Source of the DNA: Beta vulgaris subsp. vulgaris | Taxonomy: Eukaryota > Streptophyta > Magnoliopsida > Caryophyllales > Amaranthaceae | Assembly (NCBI RefSeq): GCF_026745355.1 | Contig: NC_079202.1 | Span: forward strand, 37,338,043 to 37,402,042 | Direction: 5' to 3' | DNA: 64,000 nucleotides | Part shown: piece by piece, positions 23,556 to 34,027 of the stretch | Position numbering within the stretch: the first letter of the stretch is position 1 | How the letters are laid out: the number at the start of each line of letters is the position of its first letter | The notes under the pieces: model-generated | What the model saw: only the letters and a program-made list of their open reading frames with translations | Database searches by the model: none | Told to the model about the DNA's origin: nothing | Translations under genes and position numbers: made by a program

Positions 23556-23794
23556 TGATGTACTAGACTACTATTTATTATCTTATTATATCGTTCCAAT
23601 TAACCCAAAAAAAAAAATGAATCTCTAACGATCATGATCCAAAATCAATGGTCTACATTTCATGATAGTGATGATTAGCGGTGTTCAACATTTACTGTAG
23701 AATTTGGGCTTGATGAATTGTGCCAAAAATCAAATACTGTAATTAAAAAAATAAGAAAGTATAACTCTAAACATTAGCATGTTCGATATTCTCT

Positions 23795-23905
23795 AACAAA
23801 ATGATAATCCACATGCATCAATATATTTGTTGCGATCATGATAAACTGGATTAGCAGTGAGATAAGTAGCAGAGACATTATCACAATACACGATGGTTGA
23901 CGATA
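23795..23905 (-). pseudogene. Copia A RNase H C-terminal remnant
   Basis: Reads VLYCDNVSATYLTANPVYHD, then a diverged IDVDYHFVRE, the C-terminal copia RNase H signature. Copia B has VILYCDNDSATYLTTNPVHHD at the same place. It follows directly after the integrase-RT linker, showing an internal deletion of roughly the whole RT. Confidence 0.75.
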
Positions 23906-25190
23906 ACTAAAGGCCCAGTGGCATGCTGGAATGAGCCAACACTAGATGCAACTAGGCCAGACACGAGGACAATAGACGCGGGCGAAGGAGCGCTCGACCC
24001 AGCGAGCGATGGGGCACTATCGGGCTAATCTGACGCATGCAAGCGAGAGGAGGTTGTCCCATTTGGCGCTAGTGGGGCAAAGTGCAAGGTAGCAAGAGTT
24101 CTGTGTGGTGGGGAGGGACATGGCTGACCCAGGACACAACCATAAGAAGACACACTAGGTACACTAAGAAACAATAACTTTGTAGGACTCCAATCAAAAT
24201 TAAAGACCAGGGGTGCATGTATGGTATCTTGGAATTAGGACCCACAAGAGTACGATAAGGAAACTTATGTTCATGAAAAAGAACATGGCGAATGATGTTG
24301 GTAGTAGGATCAAAACAACGATAACCTTTATAATCCAAGGCATATCCAATAAACACACAAGGTTTAGACTTACTTTGAAGAAGTTTGTTAATTTTAGAGT
24401 CCAGGAGCAATGTGAAACACTCATAACCAAATGTTTTCAAAAAATGATAGGAAGAAGAATGATGAAATAATTTTCAAAAGGAGAAATACCCCCTAAAACC
24501 GAGCTAGGTAATCGATTGATGGTTTAGGTGGTTGTATATGAGGCATCAACCTAAAATTCAGTTGGAAAATCAAAGTGAATTCTCATAGTACAAGCCATTT
24601 CAATAATGTGACGATGTTTGCATTCTGCAACACCGATTTGAGCTTGAGTAGGAGGACAAGATTTTTGAAAAATTATTCCATGGTCACAAAAATGTTGAAG
24701 AAGTGGAGAATTATCGAATTCCAGACCTCCATCACTTTAAAACAAATTAATTTTGCAATTAAATAATTTTTCCACCATCTATTGAAACACAAGAAATTGA
24801 GAATGAACTTCCAATTTTCGAGTAAAGGATAAATCCATGAATACCTAGAGAATTCATCAATAAACACAACATAGTAACGTTATAATTGATTGGATAAAAC
24901 AGGAGATTACCAAAGATCACTGTGAATTTTATATAAAAGATATGGAGAAACATGTTCAATTGGTTTAAAAGGTAAACAATAATGAATTTTTCCTTACTTA
25001 CAACCAACACAATCATCATGAAACTTAGAAGTAAATGTGATAGATATATTTCAACAAAAAGATCCTATAACGCTAGAGGAGGTATGATCAAGACGAGCAT
25101 GCCAAACTGCACCCGACTCCTTAGTAGATAGGGAAGAAAGAACTGGAGACTCAGTGGGTACAACAATGGGTTGAAGTGGATAGACACCTT
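23906..25190 (-). pseudogene. Copia A pre-integrase, integrase and linker, degenerate
   Basis: The gag-pre-integrase segment (WHARL-like, near 25,100) and a CVGCK / GKIHYCLPF reading near 24,990 represent the zinc-binding region. An integrase core reads VVFIDEFSRYSWIYPLLE at ~24,860-24,805, then QIGVAECKHRH around 24,625 (diverged GVAERKNRH). The distal part reads KPCVFIGYALDYKGYRCFDP and FHEHKFPY (24,370-24,260), followed by a Ser/Pro-rich linker. The integrase would join cDNA to host DNA, but many stops and frameshifts are present. Confidence 0.75.
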
Positions 25191-25371
25191 GCTTAATGGA
25201 TCCCCGAAGCAGAGCGCCCCCGTTGTCTGGTCCTTAACAGAACCAATGCAATAGAATCAATTGCTACTTGGCGAAGTATTTCCTGCTGAGGACAGATCAT
25301 TAGTAATAGAATCAATGCAAGGCATACTATAGGATGACAAGTTAGAATATTTAATCAAACCATTTTGACGT

Positions 25372-26119
25372 TCCCGATTAGCGTTGTAGTTGTTGTTACC
25401 AGAACCACGAGAATTGTTGTTACCACCATTACCACGATTATTTTGATCTCGACCATTGTTATCACCTCGATTTCTGTTATTCTTCCCCCGATTTTTCCCA
25501 CCTGAATTTTTTCTAGTGGAGAAGACTAAACAATAACCAAGCCATGATGAGAAGATGAATCAGATCCATCCTTTGAACTTCTGAGACGTTCATGTAGGAG
25601 AAGCTTAGTGCACAAATCATAGAAGCTAAGGGGAAACGGGTAATGCAACAAAGTGGTAGTAATATGATCATACTCAGAATCATGATCGTCCAAACTAAAG
25701 AGAGTGTATTGAACTAAGTCTCGATTAGACACTGAGTGGCAGCAAGAGAATCTACAATAACTTTCATCTCACGTAAATAACCATCCATAGATCGAGAGCC
25801 AATCTTTCTAATATGAGACAAACGCCCCTTTAACCCCATAGAAGGAGTTATACTTGCATGCATAAAGCGAGATTGGAATCTATTCCAAATATCAACAGAA
25901 GTGTGCAAATCATGAACATCCACAAAAACATCTCGAGGTAAAGTTGCAAAAATCCAGGAATTTACTTGTTGATCAATACGAAGATATTCATAAAAGTGCA
26001 CATTAGGAACAGAATTACTAGAATCATCAATCATAGTAGTAGTTGGAATAGTAGCAATACCATCAACAAGGCTAAGCAATTAATGATAAAGCAGTAGGCA
26101 AGTAATTTGAGTCTTCCAT
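25372..26119 (-). pseudogene. Copia A gag (UBN2-type), degenerate
   Basis: An ATG at 26,119 begins MEDSNYLPTALSL, but a +1 shift is needed to enter the main frame at 26,079. That frame (26,079-25,714) reads as a copia gag capsid domain: VNSWIFATLP, VDIWNRFQSRF, KGRLSHIRK, GSRSMDGYLREMKVIVDSL. A second frame (25,732-25,526) continues with VQYTLFSLDDHDSEYDHITT, and a Gly/Asn/Arg-rich tail follows at 25,500-25,385. Gag would form the virus-like particle; this copy is broken. Confidence 0.8.
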
Positions 26120-26171
26120 AGAAGATAATTTCAGGAGGAGAGAGTGATGGTTACCAAGTTCGTGAGATTAG

Positions 26172-26532
26172 GGCTCCGTTTGGTAGGACGTAAAACGTTT
26201 TCCCGGAAAACTATTTTCCTCTATTTTTCAGTTTTACATTGTTTGGTTGGCAAAAGGGTGTAAAACCATTTTCCCTTGGGGTAAAATTACTCTCCTAATG
26301 ATGGAAAACCATTTTCCTTTCAAAATGAAGGGAAAACTATTTTCCTTATCTCTCTTGTACACTCCTCTCACTACCTCCTTACTTTCCCTTTCATTTCCTT
26401 TCATTTCATCATTTTTCTTACATCGAACCAAACAACGGAAAACTAATTTTGGAATTGTGTTTTTCATTGTAAATTGTTTTCCATGAAAATCATTTTACAC
26501 TGAAAATATTTTACGCCCTACCAAACAGATTC
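26172..26532. mobile_element. Tourist-like MITE, 361 bp, in the copia A leader
   Basis: Begins ggctccgtttggtaggacgt and ends acgccctaccaaacagattc, flanked by TAG on both sides. The copy at 40,190-40,550 has the same 361-bp length, ~90% visual identity and cleaner ends. Short open frames within it are spurious. It is younger than the copia insertion. Confidence 0.85.
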
Positions 26533-26732
26533 TAGGTGCAGACAACTGAGGGAGCGAGGCTGAACGTGGGCGCCTGGAGGAAAGTACCGACCGTAGTCGA
26601 GGGCGTGTGTGGAGGCGCGTGGGTGCAACGTCGTGGAGGAGGCAGCAGTGGAAGATGTTGTGGCAGTGGCGGAGTTCATTGCGGTGGGCGGCAAGCGGCA
26701 GGTTAGAGGAAGGATTTTTTTAGTTTAACATA

Positions 26733-26745
26733 TGATGTGATACCA
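26733..26745 (-). other. Copia A primer-binding site
   Basis: On the minus strand TGGTATCACATCA directly follows the LTR end ...TTGTACA. It matches the 3' end of initiator tRNA-Met in its first eight bases, as in most plant copia elements. Confidence 0.8.
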
Positions 26746-26872
26746 TGTACAAGTGTGGAGAATAATTGTGTTAACCTAATTAGGTTAACCTTGACATTTA
26801 ATATATATAGTGTTTACAATGCAGACCTAAGACTAGCAAAAGTCCCTACTATCCTTTTACATACAACATTAC
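26746..26872 (-). repeat. Copia A 5' LTR, ~125 bp
   Basis: On the minus strand it ends GGTTAACACAATTATTCTCC, ACTTGTACA. The copia B 3' LTR ends with almost the same sequence. The start, near GTAATGTTGTATGTAAAAGG, is placed by comparison with copia B. Such a short LTR is unusual for a copia element with full-length coding ancestry. Confidence 0.7.
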
Positions 26873-26984
26873 TCTAATAGCTGTCTCGGCTATCTCGCAT
26901 GAAATCGAAGGAGCTTCTCCTACTTTTCTACTTTTAAAGAATACTATTACTCTTAGTAAGTCTTTTACTAGTTTCAATTGTAGT

Positions 26985-27147
26985 CATGTAAAGGGAGCGT
27001 GACCGTTGCTCAATTGATGGCATGATGGAATGTTGGCCTCAATGAGGAATTTATTTGTACGATCTCTTTTTCCCGAAGTATCAAAGCTTTGGTGGAGCTT
27101 GATTTAGTTTAATAAAACGGTTTCTCGCATTTCCCTTAAAAAAAGGA
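26985..27147 (+). mobile_element. Possible 3'-end fragment of a non-LTR retroelement
   Basis: Non-coding sequence ending tctcgcatttcccttaaaaaaa. The tail phrase (gatttagtttaataaaacgg followed by a short A-run) resembles LINE 3' UTRs, and ttgctcaattgatggca near 27,011 loosely resembles a pol III A box, so a SINE is also possible. No target duplication found. Confidence 0.3.
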
Positions 27148-27429
27148 CAAAGTTGATTGAAAACACTGCACTGTTGTCAATCAACCAACTTTTTATTTTC
27201 GTCACTTGATTGAGATAATGTCAAATTTGTAACTAAATGTACAATTTATAGGTAAAGGTTACATTTGAGATACTAAAATTGAAACATTTAATTGCCAACC
27301 TGCAACGTTGTGTTTTTTTTATGTTGAACTGAACTAAATTGAATTAAATGAAAATTGTAAGAGTAAACTAACTGAACATCAGAAAACTGAAATTGTTCCC
27401 TAAAGAACATGGGTTAATTAAAATACTTT

Positions 27430-27597
27430 CAAAACTTAGTTTCCTAGTTGTTGGTTACTTTTAACTTATTCTGTAATTGTTGTGCTCAAGGTTTTTAGTT
27501 TCTTGGGTGTTCAGGAGCAGCCTCTTGCTCTAGCACTTTAACTTGTAATCCTGTTTTTTTAGTTATCAATAACTATTTTGAATTGCCAAAAAAAATA
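27430..27597 (+). mobile_element. Probable LINE 3'-UTR fragment
   Basis: Reads cttgggtgttcaggagcagc, cttgtaatcctgtttttttag, atcaataactattttgaatt, then an A-rich tail (ccaaaaaaaataaaaaa), the style of plant L1 3' UTRs. No ORF2 sequence remains and no target duplication was found. Confidence 0.4.
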
Positions 27598-28249
27598 AAA
27601 AATGTTTGTTAACCAAATTTTCAATTTAAAGAAGTATATAATTGTAACTAAAATAAATATTTCAAATATACTTGTAATCTCACATTACATGGCACATATT
27701 GAATTCTGTAGAATATAAAATATCCTTTTTCATTAATAGAATTACATGAAATAACTCAAGGTATCGTTGGGCCAATAACCAGTATACTTCTAAAACTCAA
27801 GGTACAATGTGAGATTTATATATAGGTTGAGACACATGACTCCCACGAATGCATCACTGAACATTTGGCAATCATCTTGTTCGTACATCATTTTTAACTA
27901 ATTTCTGAAGTGGTAGTTTTCTGAAGCTTAGATATACATACTTTTTAAACGTACACTTCAATGACAGCTTATTGCTAAATGCTAGTACCATTGCAGATGT
28001 ATCATTAATTATTCTTGTGCAACTAGATCACCAGTAATTGCTTGCTCGCTTAATTTATAAATATCGTATTAAGATATAGAAGAATTGACTCAAACTATAT
28101 ATATACACGCTCTACTTTTTTTTTTTGATGCACCATTTCGTTTTTACCAATTTTCATCAACCAACTTGTTAAGATATCTCACATTATTATATAAGAAAAA
28201 AATATAATCAAGTGAGTTCTTATTAGATTCATCTCAATGGAAGAATTCC

Positions 28250-28360
28250 AAATATCAATTTTGTATAGTTTTTACTTATACACAATTAGAGATATTGACG
28301 TTTAAAGAAATATCTTGGCAAATGTAAGAAAAAAATGGTGCAATTAAAAAATAGAGGAAG
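28250..28360. mobile_element. Truncated Stowaway-like MITE
   Basis: Right half of the family seen at 8,601-9,172: acacaattagagatattgac, cttggcaaatgtaag, caattaaaaaatagaggaag, followed by TA. The left half is missing. Confidence 0.5.
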
Positions 28361-28371
28361 TATATGGAGTA

Positions 28372-28693
28372 CTATCTCCGTTCCTTTTTAATCTATACAC
28401 GTTCTTTTTCAAACCGTTCCTTTCTAATGGTTACACTATTACTTTATCTATATAAGGTAAAATGTCCAATCAGTATTCCCACTTTTGTCTTCCATGTAAC
28501 CTCTCATCAAATAAATTAACCCACTTAAAGCCCCCCACCTACCCTATTTTTCTCTCTCCTCGATTTTTTTTAATTACTTTTCGTACTCCTTAATCCTCAC
28601 TTTTATGATTCCTTTCCCCTCTCTCCTAATTTTCACTTTTTCCTTCGTTCTAGAAAAAAGCAAATCGTGTATATTAAATAGGAATCGAGGTAG
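28372..28693. mobile_element. Stowaway MITE, 322 bp
   Basis: Ends ctatctccgttccttttta and the complement of taaataggaatcgaggtag, TA on both sides. The pyrimidine-rich interior is typical. Confidence 0.75.
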
Positions 28694-28700
28694 TATAATA

Positions 28701-28996
28701 CTCCCTCCATCCCTAAATAGAAGGCCCATTTCTTTTGGGCACAAGTATTAAGAAGAAATCATATGTAGGACCTTAGTTGTATTAAATCAGAATTAAATAT
28801 AGAAGTTGATACATTTTTTATGAATTGTTTATTAAGGAGAGAGAATGTGAGCCATATGAGGGAGTGGGTGATATTATAAAAATTGAAAGTAAAGTAATAT
28901 TCTAATTGGTGGACCCATACCAAATAAGGAAATGAGAATCTATTTGAAACATACATAAATGAAAAAAACGGACTCTCTATTTAGGAACGGGGGGAG
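28701..28996. mobile_element. Stowaway MITE, 296 bp
   Basis: Ends ctccctccatccctaaatag and the complement of ctatttaggaacggggggag, TA on both sides. It lies only 7 bp from the preceding Stowaway, from a different subfamily. Confidence 0.85.
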
Positions 28997-29362
28997 TAAT
29001 ACTTTGAAAAAAAAAAGTTCATTCTTTTTCTTTACATGTGAATGGACCTACAATCTGATGTACTCACCCAGCTTTCACTTTAGCATGAATAAGTTTAATT
29101 TAAATTAGGCCAATAAGTTCATAATTGAAAGTAACGGATTTTAATAAGTTGAGATTAATTAGGTATAATAAATTCAGATAAGGCAGATAAAATACTGTCC
29201 GAACTAGGTTTAAATATACTTCAACCGTTTTATTTTAGATGTTATACTTTTCACATTGACTTCTAGAATTTATCTTAGTAAAAGATTAATAAGGCGATAG
29301 TGGTTGTGATTAAGTTAATAATGAAAAGGACAGTGGGGCCAAAGGGATTGGAAAACCATTAG

Positions 29363-29812
29363 CAAAGGTGGTGGGCTGGTCTGGCCCGGCACGAGCCCGC
29401 TCGAGGCCCGGCCCAGCACGAGCCCGCTCGAGGCCCGGCCCGGCACGAGCCCGCTCGAGGCCCAGCCCGGCCCGTTGTCCGTTACGTGGGCCGCAAGCCT
29501 GTCACGGTCAAGAAATTTTATTTCCGGCCGGCACCGGCACGAGCCCGTGTGGGACGGCCCGCAGGTGGAACGCTGCTTTTCTTTGTTTTTTACCCTAAAA
29601 CTGTCAAAAATACAACATAAAACATGGGCCGGCCCGCGGGAAGCACGAGCCCGGCCTGCGGGAGTGTGGGCCTGCGCCGAGCCATGGACAAATTTTTAAA
29701 ATTTCAAGCCTAGCTCGGCACAGCCCGCCACTCATGGGCCTGGGCCCGGCCCGCCATTTACTCAAGCCCGCGGGCCGAGCCCGTGAACAGGCCCGGCCCA
29801 CGCCCACCTCTA
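29363..29812. mobile_element. GC-rich hAT-type MITE, 450 bp, 8-bp target duplication
   Basis: Flanked by perfect ACCATTAG (29,355-29,362 and 29,813-29,820). Termini caaaggtggtgggc and, on the complement, tagaggtgggcgtgg. The ends are packed with GC-rich words (ggcccggcacgagcccgctc occurs about three times at 29,389-29,470; ggcccgcgggcc on the right), while 29,510-29,625 is AT-rich. Arg/Ala/Pro-rich frames within it are composition artefacts. An 8-bp duplication and TAGAGGTGG-type ends indicate the hAT superfamily. Confidence 0.85.
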
Positions 29813-29820
29813 ACCATTAG

Positions 29821-30720
29821 TCTAGCACCATCACCATTAAATATTTAGCACCACCACAACCATATTAAAAAAAAACCAGCACTCTCACATCTGAAAAACC
29901 CTCCACCGCCATAGTCAACACCACAAAAAGCACAATACTATAACTCGAAAAAAAATACAACCACCACCATGATCGAAAGTGTCTGATGTCACTTGACTTA
30001 CACCAAAACACAAGAAAACATTAGCCACCGTTAACATGACCGTATTTCTCCATTGTCTTCAAAGATATCTCCTCTCTCCCTCCTCTCTGCTTCTCACACT
30101 TAAAATTGCAAAAAATAATTACGTATTTGAGAAGAGAGAGAAGGAGACAAAGGTTGACAGAAATTAGACAAAAATTAGGTATTTGAGAAAAGGAGGAGAA
30201 ACGTAAGAGATAAATTAAGGGAGAATTAAATGAAATGGAAATAAAATGATCAAGTACGCCGACCCTTTCCAATCATGGACTTGGGGGGGGGGGTTCTTAA
30301 GAGTGGAGGAAGAAAGCAAGGCAAGAAGGGCCGGAAGGAGAGAGATTGGAGGTGGGAGTTACAGAGACAAAGGAGACAGTCATAAAGTTGAGAGTTATAG
30401 GTGATTTTTAGGATTTTGATCTCAGCAAGGGAGATAGGGGAGTAGAAGGAAGAGGAAGTGTGTGGTGGCTGGTCATTGTTGGTTGTGGAAGATAAGATGG
30501 GTTATGGGTTGTGGGTTATGGAAGAAACAGAAGAAAGGTGGTAGCTGGAAGATAGCATGTAGTAGTTAGTAGAAAGATTAAACAGGTTTATTAGTTTAAT
30601 TATTTTAGATTAGAGTATGCAATCAAAACCAAATTTATAAAGTAAGAGCATATAAGTAATTTTACAGTCCAGAAATTACTAAATAAGGAAAGAAAAAAAT
30701 GTAATCTTATTTGAAACACC
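29821..30720. other. Unassigned region, simple-sequence stretches
   Basis: No gene recognised. 30,020-30,560 is purine-rich (GA/GGA) and contains a G9 run at ~30,283; 29,821-30,000 has CACCAC-rich DNA. Nothing with transposon ends was found. Confidence 0.4.
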
Positions 30721-31065
30721 TTTTTTTATAAGGGAAAAAAAATTAGGAGCACCCCCCCTTAATCATGAGGTCAACCTAAAACATCCTTACGGATGATGAG
30801 AGAAAAATCTATACTATAAGGCGCAAAACCATATAACAAAGTGGAACAAGAATGCCCCATTTGCGCCATGAAATCAGCTGCACTATTTGCCTCGCGAAAG
30901 TAGTGAGTCGCCTTCTACTCCGGAACATTCTTCAAAAGATTCACTGCATCAGCAATCAAAGGATCAATTTCCCAAGGAATACGCCAATTATAATTTAGAG
31001 TATTAATGACATCCTGATAAAAGTGTAACATCTTAAAAAGGAGGAAGTTCTTTCGTTTCTCAAAA
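30721..31065 (-). pseudogene. LINE RNase H fragment
   Basis: On the minus strand reads LNYNWRIPWEIDPLIADAVN, LLKNVPE, a stop, then HYFREANSAADFMAQMGHS. This matches the C-terminal RNase H of plant LINEs (the REAN-x-x-AD-x-x-A motif). A short T-run at 30,721-30,727 could be the complement of a poly(A) tail. Only the last ~110 residues remain. It could belong to a different element from LINE C, which lacks this domain here. Confidence 0.65.
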
Positions 31066-31680
31066 GAAAAATATATAAATATATTTTTCAGATAAATCAT
31101 ATTCGATTGCAAAGAAACCACTCCTAGAGGACGAAGAGTCTAATGCTGCGACTTGGATGAATTTTAATTTCTAAGACTTTAAAATAATACTCCACATTGA
31201 TTGCATAAATAGAAAGCAACAAACAAGTAGAAAAAGAAACTAAGACTTTAATTTGTTATTACGGAGTGGGGATAAGCTATATGTTCGTTTTTTGCAATTT
31301 ATTTTTGTTAATATGAACTATCTAATGTTATTTGTGTGTGTACCAAACCTTATTTTTTCTCATGTCTACTAATCGAACTCAGTTTATCTGAACAAATCTG
31401 GATTTATTAGACTTAATTAACCCTTATTATACCTAAAATCTAAACATATCCGAACTTTTTCTTGGTAAGGATTGAAAATAACGTGAAAAGAACAGACCTC
31501 ATGCATATACCTAATACTAATAGGTATAGACTACTACATCTTTTAAAATAGGACACATGTCTTTCTTAATTACAATCTATATCTTTATGATCTTTTAGCT
31601 TTTTAACTTAACATTGTTTTCTCTTTCTGTTCTGTATAAGCCCCTGATCATTTACAACATGTAGAGAAAGGTAACAATAG

Positions 31681-33216
31681 GTTTTTTTTTTTTGGTAGGT
31701 GAGAGTAATATTATAAAAAACACAAAAGCCACTTTATAACCTATTTTCTTGTTTAGCCAAGCTAACCCAAGGAACAAAAACAAACTAATTACAAAGCTTT
31801 TAACCAACATTTATCTCTATGCTAATCTTCTTAGGAATTACACTAAGATATCTATGCTTCACAATTTGTTGTATCCTTTTTACAGTATGATCTATACATT
31901 GAACTTTTCCCTCCCATAAGGCCTCATTCTAACCTACCAGATGAAGTAAATAACAACTTTTATTGCACCAACTTGTACCATCCTCCTAAACTTAGTATCT
32001 CTTCTCTTGCTGACCAGCCATTGAATCAATTGTTGCATATCCTGAACCTGAGTGTGAATGCCAAATAATTGCTTTCCTTTGCTAAGACATCTGCTGTATT
32101 CACAGTTAAAGAAAACATGCTTATGATCTTCAACATGAGATTCACAAATCAAACACACAGCCCAGTTATGAGGCTTAGCCTTAGTTTGTAACCTTTCTTG
32201 AATGGCCAGCCAACTATAAAATTGGTGTTTTGGCACTCCAAACCTACCCCAAATAGCAATACTCCACTGTAACTTCTCATACTCACCAGAGATTTTCTTG
32301 TAAACATCTGTGATAGAGTAATGTTGCAATCGCTGAAATTGAACTTAAGTGAAACAGCCTTTCAGTTTCTCCTTAACACTACACACTTGCCTCCAATACC
32401 AGCTGCTAGTATTTTCAGGCATATAATCCCACCATGAGTCTTGTTGAATATACATAACATGTATCCACTTGACCCATAGATTATCAAGCTTCTTCTCAAT
32501 AACCCAAACGTATTTACCAATTGCAGCAATGTTCCGCAGAAAAATGTTCATAACTCCTAAGCCACTTGCACTTTTAGGAGAACAAACACTAGACCATTTT
32601 ACATAGCATGCTCTAGAGGTAAAAGAATCTCCTGATCAAAGAAAATCACTGCAGATCTTAGCTTGGTGATTTCATGTAAGACATGCTTAGGGAGCACAAC
32701 AACTTGGGCCCAATAGGAGTGAATGCTTATCAACAAAGAATTGATAAGTTCAACTACCAGCAAAAGAAATGTGTCGAGTACTCGAGGTCCTAATTCTGAC
32801 CACCATCTTTTCAATCAAACAATCACACTCATTCTTTTGAAACTTATAGGCACACCCAAATACTTGAAAGGCAAATATCCCCTAGTAAAGCCTGATCTAT
32901 CAAGAGCTCTTTGAACGTCCTCATCCTTCATGCCACTACAATACAAAGCTGACTTCTGAACATTTTCTTGCAAGCTTGAAGTTTCATAGAAGAGCTTAAA
33001 GCCTCTAGGATCAAATGTATTGAAGCAAAATCACCCTTGCAGTAGAGCAAAATGTCATCACCAAAGCACAAGTGTGTAAAGTTCAGAGTACTACACTTAA
33101 GATGATACTTAAAATCATCTCTCTCAGTCACTTTCTTCAAGATTCTTGAGAGGTATTCCATGCATATGACAAAGAGTAGGGGAGACAAAGAATCACCTTA
33201 TCTTATATACATCTTT
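31681..33216 (-). mobile_element. LINE C, 5'-truncated plant L1
   Basis: Minus-strand non-LTR retroelement. Its 3' end is marked by a T-run at 31,682-31,693 (poly(A) on the element strand). GAGAAAGG lies just outside both ends (31,664-31,671 and 33,217-33,224) within a longer diverged match, a likely target-site duplication. Truncation falls just upstream of the RT palm, a common outcome of incomplete target-primed reverse transcription. Confidence 0.75.
31934..33215 (-). pseudogene. LINE C ORF2 fragment (RT palm to zf-RVT)
   Basis: Starts in the RT palm with GDSLSPLLFVICMEYLSR (33,205-33,150), with a stop at the Q of the usual RQGD. The active-site motif reads LCFGDDILLYC (~33,060), a Gly replacing the usual Ala of FADD. 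Downstream segments read ELINSLLISIHSYWAQV, WGRFGVPKHQFYSWLAIQ, then CLICESHVEDHKHVFFNC, the zf-RVT zinc-binding domain (~32,160-32,090). A non-conserved tail ends at 31,934. Three or more frameshifts and stops. No RNase H follows before the poly(A). Confidence 0.8.
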
Positions 33217-33674
33217 GAGAAAGGAAATAAAAAGATGTTTAGACTTTTAGGTTTCCTTATACATTAATTTGCTCATACATATATATCCTATAGATCAAAA
33301 CAGAAAAAAGAAAAATCAAACTAATCTAATTCTTATCCGCCCATAGATAAAAACCCAATGCTTGAAAGGCTCACACATCAAAAGACAAAAGGTAATGTTT
33401 CATCAGGATGGTGCTGGATTGTAATTTATCTTCTCATTTCGAATTATGCATTTTGTACAAATTTGCATGTTTTACTTCAATTTTCAGCTTCATTAATTAA
33501 TTGAGTGATCCTTACTAATTTATCAGACCTCCACAAGTTATACCATCATTAATCAAATAGATAATTTTAAGTTCTTATCTTTTCTTACCCATGTTTAAAT
33601 GTACTTTTGTATAATAAATAAATATTGTATATCATTATCTCAACATATCTTTATTTTATTAAAATTTATTAGTG
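33217..33674. other. Unassigned AT-rich spacer
   Basis: Nothing recognised between LINE C and copia B. Confidence 0.4.
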
Positions 33675-33735
33675 TAATATTGTATGTACACAAAATAGAA
33701 AGGAATTATATTCGTATTAGGTCTGTATTATTAAC

Positions 33736-33816
<81 letters not shown>

Positions 33817-33859
33817 CCAAGGTTAACCTAATCTCCTAATTCTTCTCCACAGTTGTACA
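33675..33859 (+). repeat. Copia B 5' LTR with expanded (TA)n
   Basis: Shares gtaatattgtatgt at the start and caaggttaacctaat and cttgtaca/gttgtaca at the end with the 3' LTR. It contains ~75 bp of (TA)n (33,738-33,815) where the 3' LTR has only ctatatatataatat. The array has expanded in one LTR since insertion. Confidence 0.75.
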
Positions 33860-33873
33860 TGGTATCAAGAGCC
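33860..33873 (+). other. Copia B primer-binding site
   Basis: TGGTATCAAGAGCC directly after the LTR end TTGTACA; complementary to the 3' end of initiator tRNA-Met with one extra A relative to the consensus TGGTATCAGAGC. Confidence 0.85.
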
Positions 33874-34027
33874 TAGGTTAACCTCATCCACCCTAGATGC
33901 CTCTTGGCCTTCTCTTCCACTGCCCCAGCTTCCTCTATGTCGCAGTCCTTACACACAAGCCAACCTTTGGCTAGCATGCTGCCATCCACGACCCTCATTA
34001 TCGGTTTTTCACAGTCGTAGTTGCTGC

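Larger units (their letters stand above)
12032..23615 (+). mobile_element. LINE A (plant L1/RIL), split by LINE B
   Basis: The older LINE of the nest. Its 5' part (12,032 to ~13,300) carries ORF1; its 3' part (19,410-23,615) carries ORF2 from the endonuclease through RT to a C-terminal RNase H, and ends in an A-run at 23,605-23,617. The word AATGAATCT occurs at 12,023-12,031 and again at 23,616-23,624 next to the poly(A); it may be the core of the target-site duplication, though 9 bp is short. ORF2 has many stops and frameshifts, much more decay than LINE B. Confidence 0.7.
23795..26872 (-). mobile_element. Copia element A, 3'-truncated and internally deleted
   Basis: A Ty1/copia retrotransposon on the minus strand. 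Present in order: short 5' LTR, PBS, leader (split by a Tourist MITE), gag, pre-integrase and integrase, then a direct junction at about 23,890-23,925 to the last part of RNase H. RT and most of RNase H are missing, and the element stops near 23,795 before the 3' LTR. It belongs to the same family as copia B (33.7-37.7 kb), which has lost the complementary portion. Confidence 0.8.

Noticed and set aside
29368..29807. Arg/Ala/Pro-rich frames on both strands
   Set aside because: Composition artefact of the GC-rich hAT MITE; bounded exactly by transposon ends and an 8-bp duplication.
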